Positions 1 through 6,856 are shown, counted from the stretch's first letter. The stretch: DNA of 6,856 nt from an uncultured Bacteroidales bacterium (GCA_947176325.1 CAMWQD010000063.1:1-6856); one strand, 5' to 3'. Notes: generated by a model not told the origin, from the sequence alone. A program made the numbers and translations.

Positions 1-455
1 CCATCAACCGCGTTACCAAGGTAACCAAGGGTGGCCGTACGTTCAGTTTCTCGGCTATTGTAGTGGTCGGAAACGGCAACGGTGTAGTCGGCTATGGCCT
101 GGGCAAAGCCAAGGAAGTTCAGGCGGCTATCCAAAAAGGTTTGGACGACGCCAAGAAGAACCTCATCAAGGTTCCCGTTCTCAAGGGTACCATTCCCCAC
201 GAACAATACGGCAAATACAGCGGTGCCAATGTTTTCCTCAAGCCTGCCGCTCCCGGTACCGGTGTAATCGCCGGTGGTGCTATGCGTGCCGTGTTGGAAA
301 GCGTAGGTGTACGCGACGTGTTGGCCAAGTCGAAAGGTTCGTCCAACCCCCACTCGGTGGTAAAAGCCACCATTCAGGCTCTCTCGCAAATGCGCGATCC
401 GTATACGGTTGCCCAGTTGCGCGGCGTTGAGTTGGACAAAGTGTTTAACGGTTAA
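1..455 (+). CDS. rpsE: Small ribosomal subunit protein uS5 (partial, 5' end missing)
   Basis: Ribosomal protein S5 sits on the solvent side of the 30S subunit near the decoding and mRNA-entry region and contributes to translational accuracy. The gene runs in from the left edge; its frame starts at base 3 and gives 150 residues before the TAA at 453-455. The first visible residues ([20 protein letters not shown]) are the S5 N-terminal RNA-binding domain, including the TKGGR loop where spectinomycin-resistance changes arise in other bacteria; the loop looks normal. The [17 protein letters not shown] motif follows, then the C-terminal domain with [19 protein letters not shown] and [14 protein letters not shown]. 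About 20 N-terminal residues are missing compared with the usual length of roughly 170. The GTG at 63 lies inside the conserved domain and is not the start. It is the first gene of the visible operon and rpmD follows after 25 bases. Confidence 0.97.
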   Translation, partial: INRVTKVTKGGRTFSFSAIVVVGNGNGVVGYGLGKAKEVQAAIQKGLDDAKKNLIKVPVLKGTIPHEQYGKYSGANVFLKPAAPGTGVIAGGAMRAVLESVGVRDVLAKSKGSSNPHSVVKATIQALSQMRDPYTVAQLRGVELDKVFNG

Positions 456-464
456 TCCTTAAGT

Positions 465-470
465 AAGGAG
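465..470 (+). promoter_or_regulatory. Shine-Dalgarno site of rpmD
   Basis: AAGGAG, within TAAGGAG, lies 10 bases upstream of the rpmD ATG at 481. It is the only clear Shine-Dalgarno match just ahead of a start codon in this window; the other genes have A-rich leaders without one. It supports ATG 481 as the start. That it is functional is an inference, because ribosomes of this phylum generally make little use of such sites. Confidence 0.6.
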
Positions 471-480
471 ATTTAGCACT

Positions 481-663
481 ATGGAAAAGAAGGTAAAACT
501 GACCCAGATAAAGAGCGGCATCGATCGTCCTTTGAGTCAAAAACAAACGCTTAAGTCCTTGCGCTTAGGCCGTATCGGCAAGATGTCCGAATTCACGCTG
601 AATCCTCAGGTGGAAGGTATGATTGCCAAAGTCAGCCACTTGATTAAGGTGGAGGAACTCTAA
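481..663 (+). CDS. rpmD: Large ribosomal subunit protein uL30
   Basis: L30 is a small 50S subunit protein that binds 23S rRNA. The 60-residue product has the expected family length. It shows the standard order: an N-terminal beta strand (VKLTQIKSGI), the basic stretch around SQKQTLKSLRLGRIGK, and the C-terminal PQVEGMIAKVSHLIKVEEL, which is the family's PxVxGMIxKVxHLV block. The ATG start is preceded by AAGGAG 10 bases upstream. Its place between rpsE and rplO is the usual one in the spc operon. Nothing is truncated. The identification rests on both sequence and position. Confidence 0.96.
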   Translation: MEKKVKLTQIKSGIDRPLSQKQTLKSLRLGRIGKMSEFTLNPQVEGMIAKVSHLIKVEEL

Positions 664-699
664 TCCTATTTATTAACACAGAGAAAAAGACTAGAAGAT

Positions 700-1164
700 A
701 TGGACTTATCTAATCTGAAACCCGCCGAAGGTTCGGTCAAGACCAACAAACGTTTGGGTCGCGGTTACGGCTCGGGTCACGGGCAGACGGCCGGCAGAGG
801 CCACAAGGGTGCCCAATCCCGCTCCGGCTACAGCCGTAAAATCGGTTTTGAAGGCGGTCAGATGCCCCTCTACAGACGTGTTCCCAAAACCGGTTTCAAG
901 AACATCAACCGTGTGGAATATACCGGTATCAATTTGGATACGCTCGAAAAATTGGCCACTGAAAAGGGTTTGAAGGAAATCGGCGTAGACGTTTTGGTAC
1001 AGCATGGGTTTGCCGCCAAACGGGATCTCATCAAGATTCTGGGCCGTGGCGAATTGAACGCCGCCGTCACCGTAACGGCGCACGCTTTCTCGGCCAAAGC
1101 CAAGGAAGCTATCGAAGCCAAGGGTGGAAAGGCGGTTCAAATCGTCCGCAAAGCGCAAGCCTAA
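700..1164 (+). CDS. rplO: Large ribosomal subunit protein uL15
   Basis: L15 is a late-assembling 50S protein that contacts many 23S rRNA segments through a long flexible N-terminal arm. The 154-residue product has that arm: residues 16-48 are rich in Gly, Arg and Lys ([20 protein letters not shown]), followed by [18 protein letters not shown] at about 49-66, which is the family signature. The C-terminal half (about 75-150) is the globular domain, ending in [13 protein letters not shown]. The start at 700 gives the expected [12 protein letters not shown] opening; its leader is A-rich and has no strong Shine-Dalgarno site. It lies 36 bases after rpmD and 26 bases before secY, as in most bacteria. 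Confidence 0.97.
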   Translation: MDLSNLKPAEGSVKTNKRLGRGYGSGHGQTAGRGHKGAQSRSGYSRKIGFEGGQMPLYRRVPKTGFKNINRVEYTGINLDTLEKLATEKGLKEIGVDVLVQHGFAAKRDLIKILGRGELNAAVTVTAHAFSAKAKEAIEAKGGKAVQIVRKAQA

Positions 1165-1190
1165 GAGTGGTAACCCCGATATAGACAACG

Positions 1191-2552
1191 ATGAAAAGAT
1201 TTATAGAAACGCTCAAAAACATTTGGAAGATAGAGGAATTGCGCAAGCGCATCCTCTACACGTTGGGTATTATCATCATCTATCGTGTAGGTTCCTTTAT
1301 CGTGTTGCCGGGTGTGGATCCTTCCCAATTGGAAGCCCTGCAACGGCAGACCAGCGACGGCCTGTTGGGCTTGTTGAACATGTTTTCGGGTGGTGCGTTC
1401 TCCAATGCCTCCATTTTTGCCTTGGGTATCATGCCCTACATCTCGGCCTCCATCATCATCCAACTTTTCGGAATGGCTATCCCCTATTTCCAGAAGTTGC
1501 AGAAAGAGGGCGAGAGCGGACGTAAGAAAATGAACCAGATTACCCGTTGGCTCACCATTGCGGTTACCGCTTTGCAGGCTCCCGCCTACCTCACCAACCT
1601 GGTATCGCAACTCCCCTCGACGGCTTTCATTCCTTTCGACGGCAGCCACCCCGGGGTGTTCTTCTGGTTTTCGTCGTCCGTCATCCTCACCGCAGGCACC
1701 TTGTTCGTGATGTGGCTGGGTGAGAAGATTACCGACAAAGGCATCGGAAACGGTATTTCTCTCATCATTATGATCGGTATCATCGCCCGTCTTCCCTTTG
1801 CGCTCTTCGGCGAATTCGTTTCGCGTCTCGAACAGCAAGGCGGCGGTCTGGTGGTGTTCCTGCTCGAACTGGTAGTTTTGATTGTGGTGATTTTCCTCTG
1901 CATCCTCTTGGTGCAGGGCACGCGCCGCATCCCCGTGCAATATGCCAAACGCATCGTGGGCAACAAACAATACGGCGGTGTTCGTCAGTACCTGCCGATG
2001 AAGGTGAATGCGGCCGGTGTAATGCCCATCATCTTCGCGCAGGCTATCATGTTCATTCCCGTCACCATTGCGGGCTTCGCTTCTCCCGAATCGGTCAACT
2101 CCGGTTTCTGGAGATCCTTCATGGACTTCAACAGTTTTTGGTACAACCTCGTCTTTGCCCTGCTCATCATCGCCTTCACGTATTTCTATACCGCGGTGAC
2201 GATGAACTCGCAGCAGATAGCCGACGACCTCAAGCGTAACAACGGCTTCATTCCCGGTGTAAAACCCGGCAAGAAGACCATGGAGTTCATCGATGACGTG
2301 ATTTCGCGCATCACCCTTCCCGGCTCCATTTTCCTGGCTTTCGTGGCCATTCTGCCCGCCATTGTACGTTTGTTCGGCGTGAGCACGCAGTTTGCCCAAT
2401 TCTACGGCGGCACCTCGCTGTTGATTATGGTGGGCGTAATTTTGGACACCCTGCAACAGATAGAAAGCCACTTGTTGATGCGTCACTACGACGGTCTCAC
2501 CAAGAGTGGCCGCATCAAGGGTCGCTCGGGAGGAGCCTACGGCATTGCTTAG
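1191..2552 (+). CDS. secY: Protein translocase channel subunit SecY
   Basis: SecY forms the inner-membrane pore through which secreted and membrane proteins pass, working with SecE, SecG and SecA or the ribosome. The 453-residue product has about ten hydrophobic segments, near residues 20-40, 74-95, 115-135, 157-178, 189-208, 218-242, 270-293, 313-337, 370-392 and 402-420. The plug region lies around 55-72. Both family signatures are present: GIMPYISASIIIQLF at 79-93 and LFVMWLGEKITDKGIGNGIS at 171-190. The cytoplasmic loop between segments 8 and 9 reads NNGFIPGVKPGKKT, with Lys358 where E. coli SecY has the functionally important Arg357. The C-terminal tail is basic (RIKGRSGGAYGIA). The start at 1191 gives the usual short amphipathic N-terminus. 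It lies in the spc operon, 13 bases before map. Confidence 0.98.
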   Translation: MKRFIETLKNIWKIEELRKRILYTLGIIIIYRVGSFIVLPGVDPSQLEALQRQTSDGLLGLLNMFSGGAFSNASIFALGIMPYISASIIIQLFGMAIPYFQKLQKEGESGRKKMNQITRWLTIAVTALQAPAYLTNLVSQLPSTAFIPFDGSHPGVFFWFSSSVILTAGTLFVMWLGEKITDKGIGNGISLIIMIGIIARLPFALFGEFVSRLEQQGGGLVVFLLELVVLIVVIFLCILLVQGTRRIPVQYAKRIVGNKQYGGVRQYLPMKVNAAGVMPIIFAQAIMFIPVTIAGFASPESVNSGFWRSFMDFNSFWYNLVFALLIIAFTYFYTAVTMNSQQIADDLKRNNGFIPGVKPGKKTMEFIDDVISRITLPGSIFLAFVAILPAIVRLFGVSTQFAQFYGGTSLLIMVGVILDTLQQIESHLLMRHYDGLTKSGRIKGRSGGAYGIA

Positions 2553-2565
2553 TTGGTTAAAAAAA

Positions 2566-3345
2566 ATGACGCCGAGGATTTACACGCCGGAAGAAATCGC
2601 CAAAATCCGTGTCAGCTCGCTCCTTGTAGCCGATACGCTGGCCGAAATGGCAAAGATGATTGCTCCCGGCGTGTCTACCTTGGAATTGGATAGAAAAGCG
2701 GAAGAATTCATCCGCGCGCAGGGCGGCCGACCTGCCTGCAAGGGGTTCGAGGGATTTCCCTTCACCCTCTGCGTTTCGGTCAACGAATTCGTGGTTCACG
2801 GCTTTCCTTCCGAAAGGAAACTCAAGGAAGGCGACATTGTGTCGGTGGACTGCGTGGTGGAAAAAGACGGTTATTACGGCGATTCGGCCTACACCTTTGC
2901 GGTGGGACAGATAGAAGAGCCTGTGAGAAACCTCTTGGAAGACACCAAAGCCTCGCTCTACAAAGGCATCGAGCAAGTGAGGGCGGGCAACCGCGTCGGA
3001 GATATAGGCTATGCGGTGCAGACCTATACCGAAAGCCGGGGCTACGGCGTGGTGCGGGAGTTGTGCGGTCACGGTGTGGGCGCGCACATGCACGAGAAAC
3101 CCGATGTGCTCAACTACGGGCGCCGGGGTTCGGGCGTGCAGCTCAAGGCGGGCATGGTGATTGCGGTGGAACCCATGATTACTTTGGGAAAACGCAACAT
3201 CGGCATCGCCGAAAACGAATGGGAAGTGTTTACGTTAGACCACAAGCCGGCGGCACACTTCGAACACAGCATGGCTGTGACGGGCGAGGGGGCCGATATC
3301 CTCTCGAGTTTTGAAAAAGTAGAACAAATAATTAAGAACAAGTAA
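2566..3345 (+). CDS. map: Type I methionine aminopeptidase
   Basis: This cytosolic metalloenzyme removes the initiator methionine from new proteins whose second residue is small. With the ATG at 2566 the product is 259 residues, the normal length for a short bacterial type I enzyme. The dinuclear metal ligands are visible: Asp95 (VSVDCVV), Asp106 (YYGDSAYTF), His169 (CGHGVGAHMHE), Glu202 (AVEPM) and Glu233 (HFEHSMAVT). The substrate-contacting His78 (VVHGF) and His176 are also present, so the site looks intact. An upstream non-ATG start at 2506 would add 20 residues overlapping the end of secY; I rejected it because MTPRIYTPEEIAKIR is the typical opening and 2566 leaves a clean 13-base gap after secY. 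infA begins 3 bases after the stop, so the two are probably translated together. Confidence 0.97.
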   Translation: MTPRIYTPEEIAKIRVSSLLVADTLAEMAKMIAPGVSTLELDRKAEEFIRAQGGRPACKGFEGFPFTLCVSVNEFVVHGFPSERKLKEGDIVSVDCVVEKDGYYGDSAYTFAVGQIEEPVRNLLEDTKASLYKGIEQVRAGNRVGDIGYAVQTYTESRGYGVVRELCGHGVGAHMHEKPDVLNYGRRGSGVQLKAGMVIAVEPMITLGKRNIGIAENEWEVFTLDHKPAAHFEHSMAVTGEGADILSSFEKVEQIIKNK

Positions 3346-3348
3346 GAT

Positions 3349-3567
3349 ATGTCGAAACAACAGTCCATACAACAAGACGGAACCGTTGTGGAGTCTTTGG
3401 GAAACGCCATGTTCCGTGTGGAATTGGAAAACGGACACGTTGTGATTGCCCATATCTCCGGAAAAATGCGCCTGCATTACATCAAGATTCTGCCCGGCGA
3501 CCGCGTCCAATTGGAGATGTCGCCCTACGATTTGACGAAAGCACGCATCGTTTTCCGATATAAATAG
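3349..3567 (+). CDS. infA: Translation initiation factor IF-1
   Basis: IF-1 binds the A site of the 30S subunit during initiation, helping IF-2 and IF-3 select the initiator tRNA. The product is 72 residues, exactly the canonical length, and forms a single S1-type OB fold. The conserved core [20 protein letters not shown] (about 22-41) is followed by [29 protein letters not shown], matching the family almost to the last residue. The ATG at 3349 lies 3 bases after the map stop, which suggests translational coupling. Between infA and rpmJ there is a 38-base AT-rich gap holding a palindromic motif. Confidence 0.98.
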   Translation: MSKQQSIQQDGTVVESLGNAMFRVELENGHVVIAHISGKMRLHYIKILPGDRVQLEMSPYDLTKARIVFRYK

Positions 3568-3584
3568 TATATTTGCAAATTTGC
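3568..3584 (+). promoter_or_regulatory. Possible Bacteroidota -7 promoter element with overlapping palindromes
   Basis: TATATTTG at 3568-3575 fits the Bacteroidota -7 consensus TAnnTTTG. It overlaps two perfect 10-base palindromes, ATTTGCAAAT (3571-3580) and GCAAATTTGC (3575-3584), formed by two direct copies of ATTTGC. No TTTG -33 element is found at the expected spacing (the nearest, at 3531, is too far upstream), so promoter activity is doubtful. If active it would drive rpmJ and the downstream genes rpsM to rplQ from inside the cluster. Confidence 0.25.
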
Positions 3585-3605
3585 GAAACTTAATAAAGCA
3601 GACCG

Positions 3606-3722
3606 ATGAAAGTAAGACCTTCTGTCAAGAAAAGATCGCCCGAGTGCAAGATTGTGAAGCGCAAAGGGGTGATTTATGTGATTAACAAGAAGAACCCCAA
3701 GTACAAAATGCGTCAGGGTTGA
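3606..3722 (+). CDS. rpmJ: Large ribosomal subunit protein bL36, zinc-less form
   Basis: L36 is the smallest 50S protein and helps organise 23S rRNA near the L6/L16 region. The ORF from ATG 3606 to TGA 3720-3722 encodes 38 residues, opening [20 protein letters not shown] and ending [10 protein letters not shown], the recognisable L36 start and end. The zinc-binding form of this family has three Cys and one His; here only Cys14 remains. The positions equivalent to Cys11 and Cys27 are Ser11 and Asn27, and the C-terminal His is absent, so this protein should not bind zinc in the usual way. Such a Cys-minus form is, from memory, usual for Bacteroidota. Its position between infA and rpsM is the normal one. 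It uses TGA, unlike most neighbours. Confidence 0.95.
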   Translation: MKVRPSVKKRSPECKIVKRKGVIYVINKKNPKYKMRQG

Positions 3723-3762
3723 TCTTGTAACGGATTTTAGAATTACTAAACAAAGATAATAC

Positions 3763-4143
3763 ATGGCACGTATTGCAGGTATCGATTTACCCAAGAACAA
3801 AAGGGGGGAAGTAGGCTTGACCTACATTTACGGTATCGGAAGGAGCACCGCCCGCAAGATTCTGGCGGCTTCCGATATTTCGTACGACAAGAAAGTGGAA
3901 GAATGGAACGACGACGAATTGGCTAAGATTCGTACTTATATCGGCGACAACCTCAAGGTGGAAGGTGCGCTTCGTTCCGAGGTGCAGACCAATATCAAGC
4001 GTTTGATGGATATCGGTTGCTACAGAGGCATCCGTCACCGTCTGGGCTTGCCTTTGAGGGGTCAGAGCACCAAGAACAACGCCCGTACCCGTAAAGGCCG
4101 CAAGAAGACCGTCGCCAACAAGAAGAAGGCGCCTAAGGGCTAA
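3763..4143 (+). CDS. rpsM: Small ribosomal subunit protein uS13
   Basis: S13 sits in the head of the 30S subunit, forms bridges to the 50S subunit, and its C-terminal tail reaches the P-site tRNA. The 126-residue product opens [20 protein letters not shown], then has the helix-hairpin-helix motif [14 protein letters not shown] (about 21-34). A central helical region containing [19 protein letters not shown] follows, then [11 protein letters not shown] and a strongly basic tail ([19 protein letters not shown]). Residue 102 is Ser where most bacteria have Arg (GQRT becomes GQST); I believe this is common in Bacteroidota. It opens the alpha-operon part of the cluster. In E. coli this leader is the S4 target; no equivalent pseudoknot was recognised in the 40 bases upstream. 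Confidence 0.97.
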   Translation: MARIAGIDLPKNKRGEVGLTYIYGIGRSTARKILAASDISYDKKVEEWNDDELAKIRTYIGDNLKVEGALRSEVQTNIKRLMDIGCYRGIRHRLGLPLRGQSTKNNARTRKGRKKTVANKKKAPKG

Positions 4144-4199
4144 TTCCTGAACTTCTTGCGCTTATTTTTTGCTAAAACAATTATTCATTTATACAAAAC

Positions 4200-4610
4200 A
4201 TGGCAAAAGTTGCTAACACTGGCGGAAAAAACGCCAAGACTGCAAAGAAGAAAGTGGTAAAAGTGGAGCCGCAAGGCAAGGCTTTCATCTTTGCTTCATT
4301 CAACAATGTGATCATCTCGCTCACCAACAACGCAGGTCAGGTTATCTCGTGGGCGTCGGCCGGTAAAATGGGTTTCAAGGGTTCCAAGAAGAACACTCCC
4401 TATGCCGCTCAAATGGCCGCTACCGATTGTGCCAAAGTAGCCTACGATTTGGGATTGCGCAAAGTGAAAGTTTATGTCAAAGGACCGGGCTCGGGTCGTG
4501 AATCGGCTATCCGCACCATTCATGGTTCGGGTATCGAAGTAACCGAGATTGTGGACGTTACTCCCCTGCCCCACAACGGTTGCCGTCCTCCCAAGAGAAG
4601 AAGAGTTTAA
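4200..4610 (+). CDS. rpsK: Small ribosomal subunit protein uS11
   Basis: S11 lies on the platform of the 30S subunit and helps shape the mRNA exit and E-site region. The 136-residue product has a Lys-rich N-terminal extension (about residues 1-22), then the core [39 protein letters not shown] and [20 protein letters not shown]. It ends in the invariant [15 protein letters not shown]. The ATG at 4200 gives the complete family N-terminus with an A-rich leader. The 56-base gap before it is the largest between genes here; it is T- and A-rich and I see no convincing promoter or hairpin in it. rpsD follows 32 bases after the stop. Confidence 0.97.
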   Translation: MAKVANTGGKNAKTAKKKVVKVEPQGKAFIFASFNNVIISLTNNAGQVISWASAGKMGFKGSKKNTPYAAQMAATDCAKVAYDLGLRKVKVYVKGPGSGRESAIRTIHGSGIEVTEIVDVTPLPHNGCRPPKRRRV

Positions 4611-4642
4611 TTTAGTTTTACGCATCAAAAGTTTAGAACAAA

Positions 4643-5248
4643 ATGGCAAGATATACCGGTCCCAAATCCAAGATTGCAAGAAAGTTCCAAGAACCTATCT
4701 TTGGAGCCGACAAGGCGTTGGAAAAGAAAAAATACGCCCCCGGTCAGCACGGTCAGAACAAACGTCGGGCCAAACTTTCCGAATACGGCACCCAGTTGCA
4801 AGAAAAACAGAAAGCCAAATATACCTACGGTATTTTGGAACGTCAGTTCCGCAAGATTTTCGCCCAGGCCTCGCGTAAGTCGGGTATCACCGGCGAAAAC
4901 CTTTTGCAGTTGCTGGAATCGCGTCTGGACAACGTGGTTTTCCGTATGGGCATCGCTCCTACCCGCAGCGCGGCCCGTCAGTTGGTCAACCACCGTCACA
5001 TTACGGTGAACGGCAACGTGGTGGGTATTCCTTCCTACCAATTGCGTCCGGGCGACATCGTGGAGGTTCGCGAAAGATCCAAATCGTTGGAAGTGATCGT
5101 AACCTCGCTCGAAGGCCGTTCGCATCCCTACAACTGGATTGAATGGGACAACAAGAGCCTGAGCGGTAAATTCCTCGCTTATCCCGAACGCGAAAACATT
5201 CCCGAAAACATCAAGGAGCAACTCATTGTCGAATTGTACTCCAAGTAG
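4643..5248 (+). CDS. rpsD: Small ribosomal subunit protein uS4
   Basis: S4 is a primary 16S rRNA-binding protein that nucleates 30S body assembly; in E. coli it also represses its own operon and takes part in rRNA antitermination. The 201-residue product opens [21 protein letters not shown] basic N-terminal domain follows ([19 protein letters not shown] at 31-49), then the S4 RNA-binding fold at about 91-142 ([20 protein letters not shown] and following), and the typical end [21 protein letters not shown]. There is no cysteine anywhere, so this is the form without an N-terminal zinc knuckle. Its location between rpsK and rpoA matches E. coli and Bacteroidota and differs from Bacillus, where rpsD is elsewhere. 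Autoregulation here is not shown by the sequence. Confidence 0.97.
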   Translation: MARYTGPKSKIARKFQEPIFGADKALEKKKYAPGQHGQNKRRAKLSEYGTQLQEKQKAKYTYGILERQFRKIFAQASRKSGITGENLLQLLESRLDNVVFRMGIAPTRSAARQLVNHRHITVNGNVVGIPSYQLRPGDIVEVRERSKSLEVIVTSLEGRSHPYNWIEWDNKSLSGKFLAYPERENIPENIKEQLIVELYSK

Positions 5249-5289
5249 TAGTTGAGGGAACGGGTTCAAATTATTAAAAACAGACACTA

Positions 5290-6300
5290 ATGGCTATTTT
5301 AGCTTTTCAAAAACCGGATAATGTAAACGTGCTTAGCTTGGACGACAAGAAAGGCGTATTTGAAGTGCGCCCCTTGGAGCCCGGTTACTCGGTTACTATC
5401 GGAAATGCCTTGCGCCGGATTCTGCTCTCTTCGTTGGAGGGATTCGCCATCACTTCCGTAAAGATCGAGGGAGTTGACCACGAATTTGCATCCATCAAGG
5501 GAGTTATCGAAGATGTGACGAACATCGTGCTCAACCTGAAGCAGATTCGCTTCAAGCAGCAAATCAAGAACGTCGACCACGAACAGATTCACCTGACCAT
5601 TTCGGGCAAGGACGTGTTCAAGGCCGGCGACCTCGACAATGCCTTGAACGGATTTCAGGTGCTCAACCCCGAATTCGAGATCTGCCACATGGAACCGAGC
5701 GTGAAGCTGTCGATGGATTTCACTATCGACAAGGGCCGCGGCTGGGTTCCCGCCGAGGAGAACAAAACGCCCAACGCGCCTATCGGCACCATCGCCATCG
5801 ACTCCATTCACACCCCTATCAAGAACGTTCACTACGAAACCGAAAACTTCCGTGTGGAACAGAAGACCGACTACGAGAAGTTGATTCTGACGATTCTTAC
5901 CGACGGGTCGATTGCGCCTAAGGAAGCGTTGAAGGAAGCGGCGAAGATTCTCATCCAGCACTTCATGCTTTTCTCGGACGAGAAGATTTCGTTGGACGAA
6001 ACCAAGGAAGTGGCCGAGGAGGACGATTTTGACGAAGACGATTTGCACATGCGTCAGTTGCTCAACACCAAGCTCACCGATATGGAACTGTCGGTGCGGG
6101 CGTTGAACTGCCTCAAGGCCGCCGAAGTGGATACGCTCGGCGAACTGGTCGCCTTCCCCAAGTCCGACTTGCTTAAATTCCGCAATTTCGGCAAGAAATC
6201 GCTGACGGAACTGGAGAATTTGGTCAAGTCCAAGAACTTGGATTTCGGCATGAACGTGGCCAAATACAAATTGAATAAATCGGAAAAAGACGAAGAATAA
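5290..6300 (+). CDS. rpoA: DNA-directed RNA polymerase subunit alpha
   Basis: The alpha subunit dimerises to start RNA polymerase assembly and its C-terminal domain contacts promoter DNA and activators. The 336-residue product has the N-terminal domain at about 1-232, including [20 protein letters not shown] (35-54), the dimer and beta-binding region. An acidic linker (about 236-252, [12 protein letters not shown]) leads to a C-terminal domain at about 255-325. That domain keeps the DNA-contact residues: Arg270 and Asn273 ([11 protein letters not shown], equivalent to E. coli Arg265 and Asn268) and the GKKSLTELE helix-hairpin-helix. The ATG at 5290 follows a 41-base gap after rpsD; rplQ starts only 8 bases after the stop, so those two are probably translated together. 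Both domains look intact. Confidence 0.98.
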   Translation: MAILAFQKPDNVNVLSLDDKKGVFEVRPLEPGYSVTIGNALRRILLSSLEGFAITSVKIEGVDHEFASIKGVIEDVTNIVLNLKQIRFKQQIKNVDHEQIHLTISGKDVFKAGDLDNALNGFQVLNPEFEICHMEPSVKLSMDFTIDKGRGWVPAEENKTPNAPIGTIAIDSIHTPIKNVHYETENFRVEQKTDYEKLILTILTDGSIAPKEALKEAAKILIQHFMLFSDEKISLDETKEVAEEDDFDEDDLHMRQLLNTKLTDMELSVRALNCLKAAEVDTLGELVAFPKSDLLKFRNFGKKSLTELENLVKSKNLDFGMNVAKYKLNKSEKDEE

Positions 6301-6308
6301 TTACGACC

Positions 6309-6797
6309 ATGAGACACGGAAAAAAATTCAACAAACTCAGCAGAACGCATGCCCACAGACGCCAGTTGTTGTCGAACATGGCTTCTTCGCTTATTCTGCA
6401 TAAAAAGATCAATACCACTTTGGCCAAGGCGAAAGCTCTGCGTGTTTATGTAGAACCGCTGCTCAACAAGGCCAAGGAAGACACCACGCACTCGCGCCGC
6501 GTTGTTTTCAGCTACCTGCAAAACAAAGAGGCCGTAACCGAGCTTTTCCGCGAAATTTCGCAGAAAATTGCCCAACGTCCCGGCGGCTACACCCGTATTC
6601 TCAAAACGGGCTACCGTGTGGGTGACAATGCCGAAATGGCCATTATCGAGTTGGTGGACTACAGCTTGAATCCCGGCACGAAAGGCAAGGAAACCAAAGC
6701 CAAGAGCACGCGCCGCGGCGGTAAGAAAGCCACGGCTGCCAAAACCGAAGAAACGGTTGCGGAAGCTCCTGCTGCGGAAGAGCCCAAAGCTGAATAA
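6309..6797 (+). CDS. rplQ: Large ribosomal subunit protein bL17 with C-terminal extension
   Basis: L17 is a 50S protein near the peptide exit tunnel opening. The 162-residue product opens with the signature [20 protein letters not shown], continues with the helical core, and closes the core with [20 protein letters not shown] and IIELVD at about residue 117. The remaining 45 residues are low complexity: first Lys/Arg-rich ([16 protein letters not shown]), then Ala/Glu-rich ([16 protein letters not shown]), and are probably disordered. The E. coli protein has 127 residues; longer tails of this kind are, from memory, common in Bacteroidota. It is the last recognisable gene here, 8 bases after rpoA. 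Confidence 0.97.
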   Translation: MRHGKKFNKLSRTHAHRRQLLSNMASSLILHKKINTTLAKAKALRVYVEPLLNKAKEDTTHSRRVVFSYLQNKEAVTELFREISQKIAQRPGGYTRILKTGYRVGDNAEMAIIELVDYSLNPGTKGKETKAKSTRRGGKKATAAKTEETVAEAPAAEEPKAE

Positions 6798-6819
6798 AGC
6801 GCCTGGCTGAATAAGCCTG
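6789..6819 (+). repeat. Imperfect tandem repeat at the 3' end of rplQ
   Basis: GCTGAATAA occurs at 6789-6797 (the last codons and stop of rplQ) and again at 6806-6814. Including flanks, gctgaataaagcgcctg (17 bases, 6789-6805) is followed directly by gctgaataagcctg (14 bases, 6806-6819), which differs by loss of one A, one G and one C. This looks like a small local duplication. The second copy is in a different frame from rplQ. Confidence 0.55.
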
Positions 6820-6831
6820 TCGACTGGCTTA
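6812..6831 (+). other. Short hairpin after rplQ, not a clear terminator
   Basis: TAAGCC at 6812-6817 can pair with GGCTTA at 6826-6831 around an 8-base loop that itself contains the palindrome GTCGAC. The following bases on this strand are A-rich (AAAAGAAAAAGGG), with no T tract, so it does not fit an intrinsic terminator for the operon. The rest of the tail to base 6856 has no ATG and no recognisable gene. Confidence 0.3.
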
Positions 6832-6856
6832 AAAAGAAAAAGGGAAAGACTATCGT

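Noticed and set aside
1124..1525. 133-residue + strand frame spanning the end of rplO and the start of secY
   Set aside because: It overlaps two certain genes in another frame and its translation matches no family I know.
1161..2486. 441-residue open frame on the minus strand opposite secY
   Set aside because: It is the antisense shadow of secY: the translation is rich in His, Gln, Glu and Asp with no recognisable domain, and the + strand gene is unmistakable over the same bases.
2506..2565. Longer map start overlapping secY
   Set aside because: It would use a non-ATG codon and add 20 residues not seen in the family; ATG 2566 gives the normal N-terminus.
4066..4068. Ser102 in S13 where most bacteria have Arg
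   Set aside because: I believe GQST is common in Bacteroidota S13, so it is likely a lineage trait and not an oddity of this genome.
4144..4199. Possible promoter or attenuator in the rpsM-rpsK gap (TTATTTTTTG)
   Set aside because: The spacing within the -7 element is off by one, there is no -33 element, and there is no stable hairpin.
4625..5287. 220-residue minus-strand open frame opposite rpsD
   Set aside because: Antisense shadow of a certain S4 gene; no family resemblance and no room for independent signals in a tight co-directional operon.
5299..6048. 249-residue minus-strand open frame opposite rpoA
   Set aside because: Antisense shadow caused by codon bias in rpoA; the protein has no recognisable motif.
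1..6856. A hidden or novel system within the window
   Set aside because: Nearly every base is in a recognised housekeeping gene in canonical order; the gaps are all under 60 bases and hold nothing resembling a further gene.

Overview
The window holds one uninterrupted run of housekeeping genes, all on the + strand. It is the distal part of the S10-spc-alpha ribosomal protein supercluster, in the order rpsE (5' end cut off), rpmD, rplO, secY, map, infA, rpmJ, rpsM, rpsK, rpsD, rpoA, rplQ. Gaps between genes are 3 to 56 bases. There are no RNA genes, mobile elements, CRISPR arrays, broken genes or signs of horizontal transfer.

The organism is most likely a member of the Bacteroidota, plausibly Bacteroidales. 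Four things point that way: the protein sequences, a zinc-less L36 of the type expected in that phylum, A-rich leaders that mostly lack Shine-Dalgarno sites, and a gene order with map directly after secY (no adk) and rpsD between rpsK and rpoA. This assignment rests on recalled family sequences and was not computed.

Layout: 1-1164 carries the end of the spc block (S5, L30, L15). 1191-2552 is secY, the protein-conducting channel. 2566-3345 is methionine aminopeptidase, followed 3 bases later by initiation factor IF-1. 3606-3722 is the very short rpmJ. 3763-5248 carries the small-subunit proteins S13, S11 and S4. 5290-6797 carries the RNA polymerase alpha subunit and L17. The last 59 bases after rplQ hold a small imperfect tandem repeat and a weak hairpin, but no recognisable gene.

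Together the genes couple ribosome assembly, translation initiation (IF-1), N-terminal methionine removal, membrane protein export and transcription. I found no previously undescribed system. The points worth a second look are small: one clear Shine-Dalgarno site (before rpmD), a palindromic AT-rich motif between infA and rpmJ, the loss of zinc ligands in L36, and the repeat straddling the end of rplQ.
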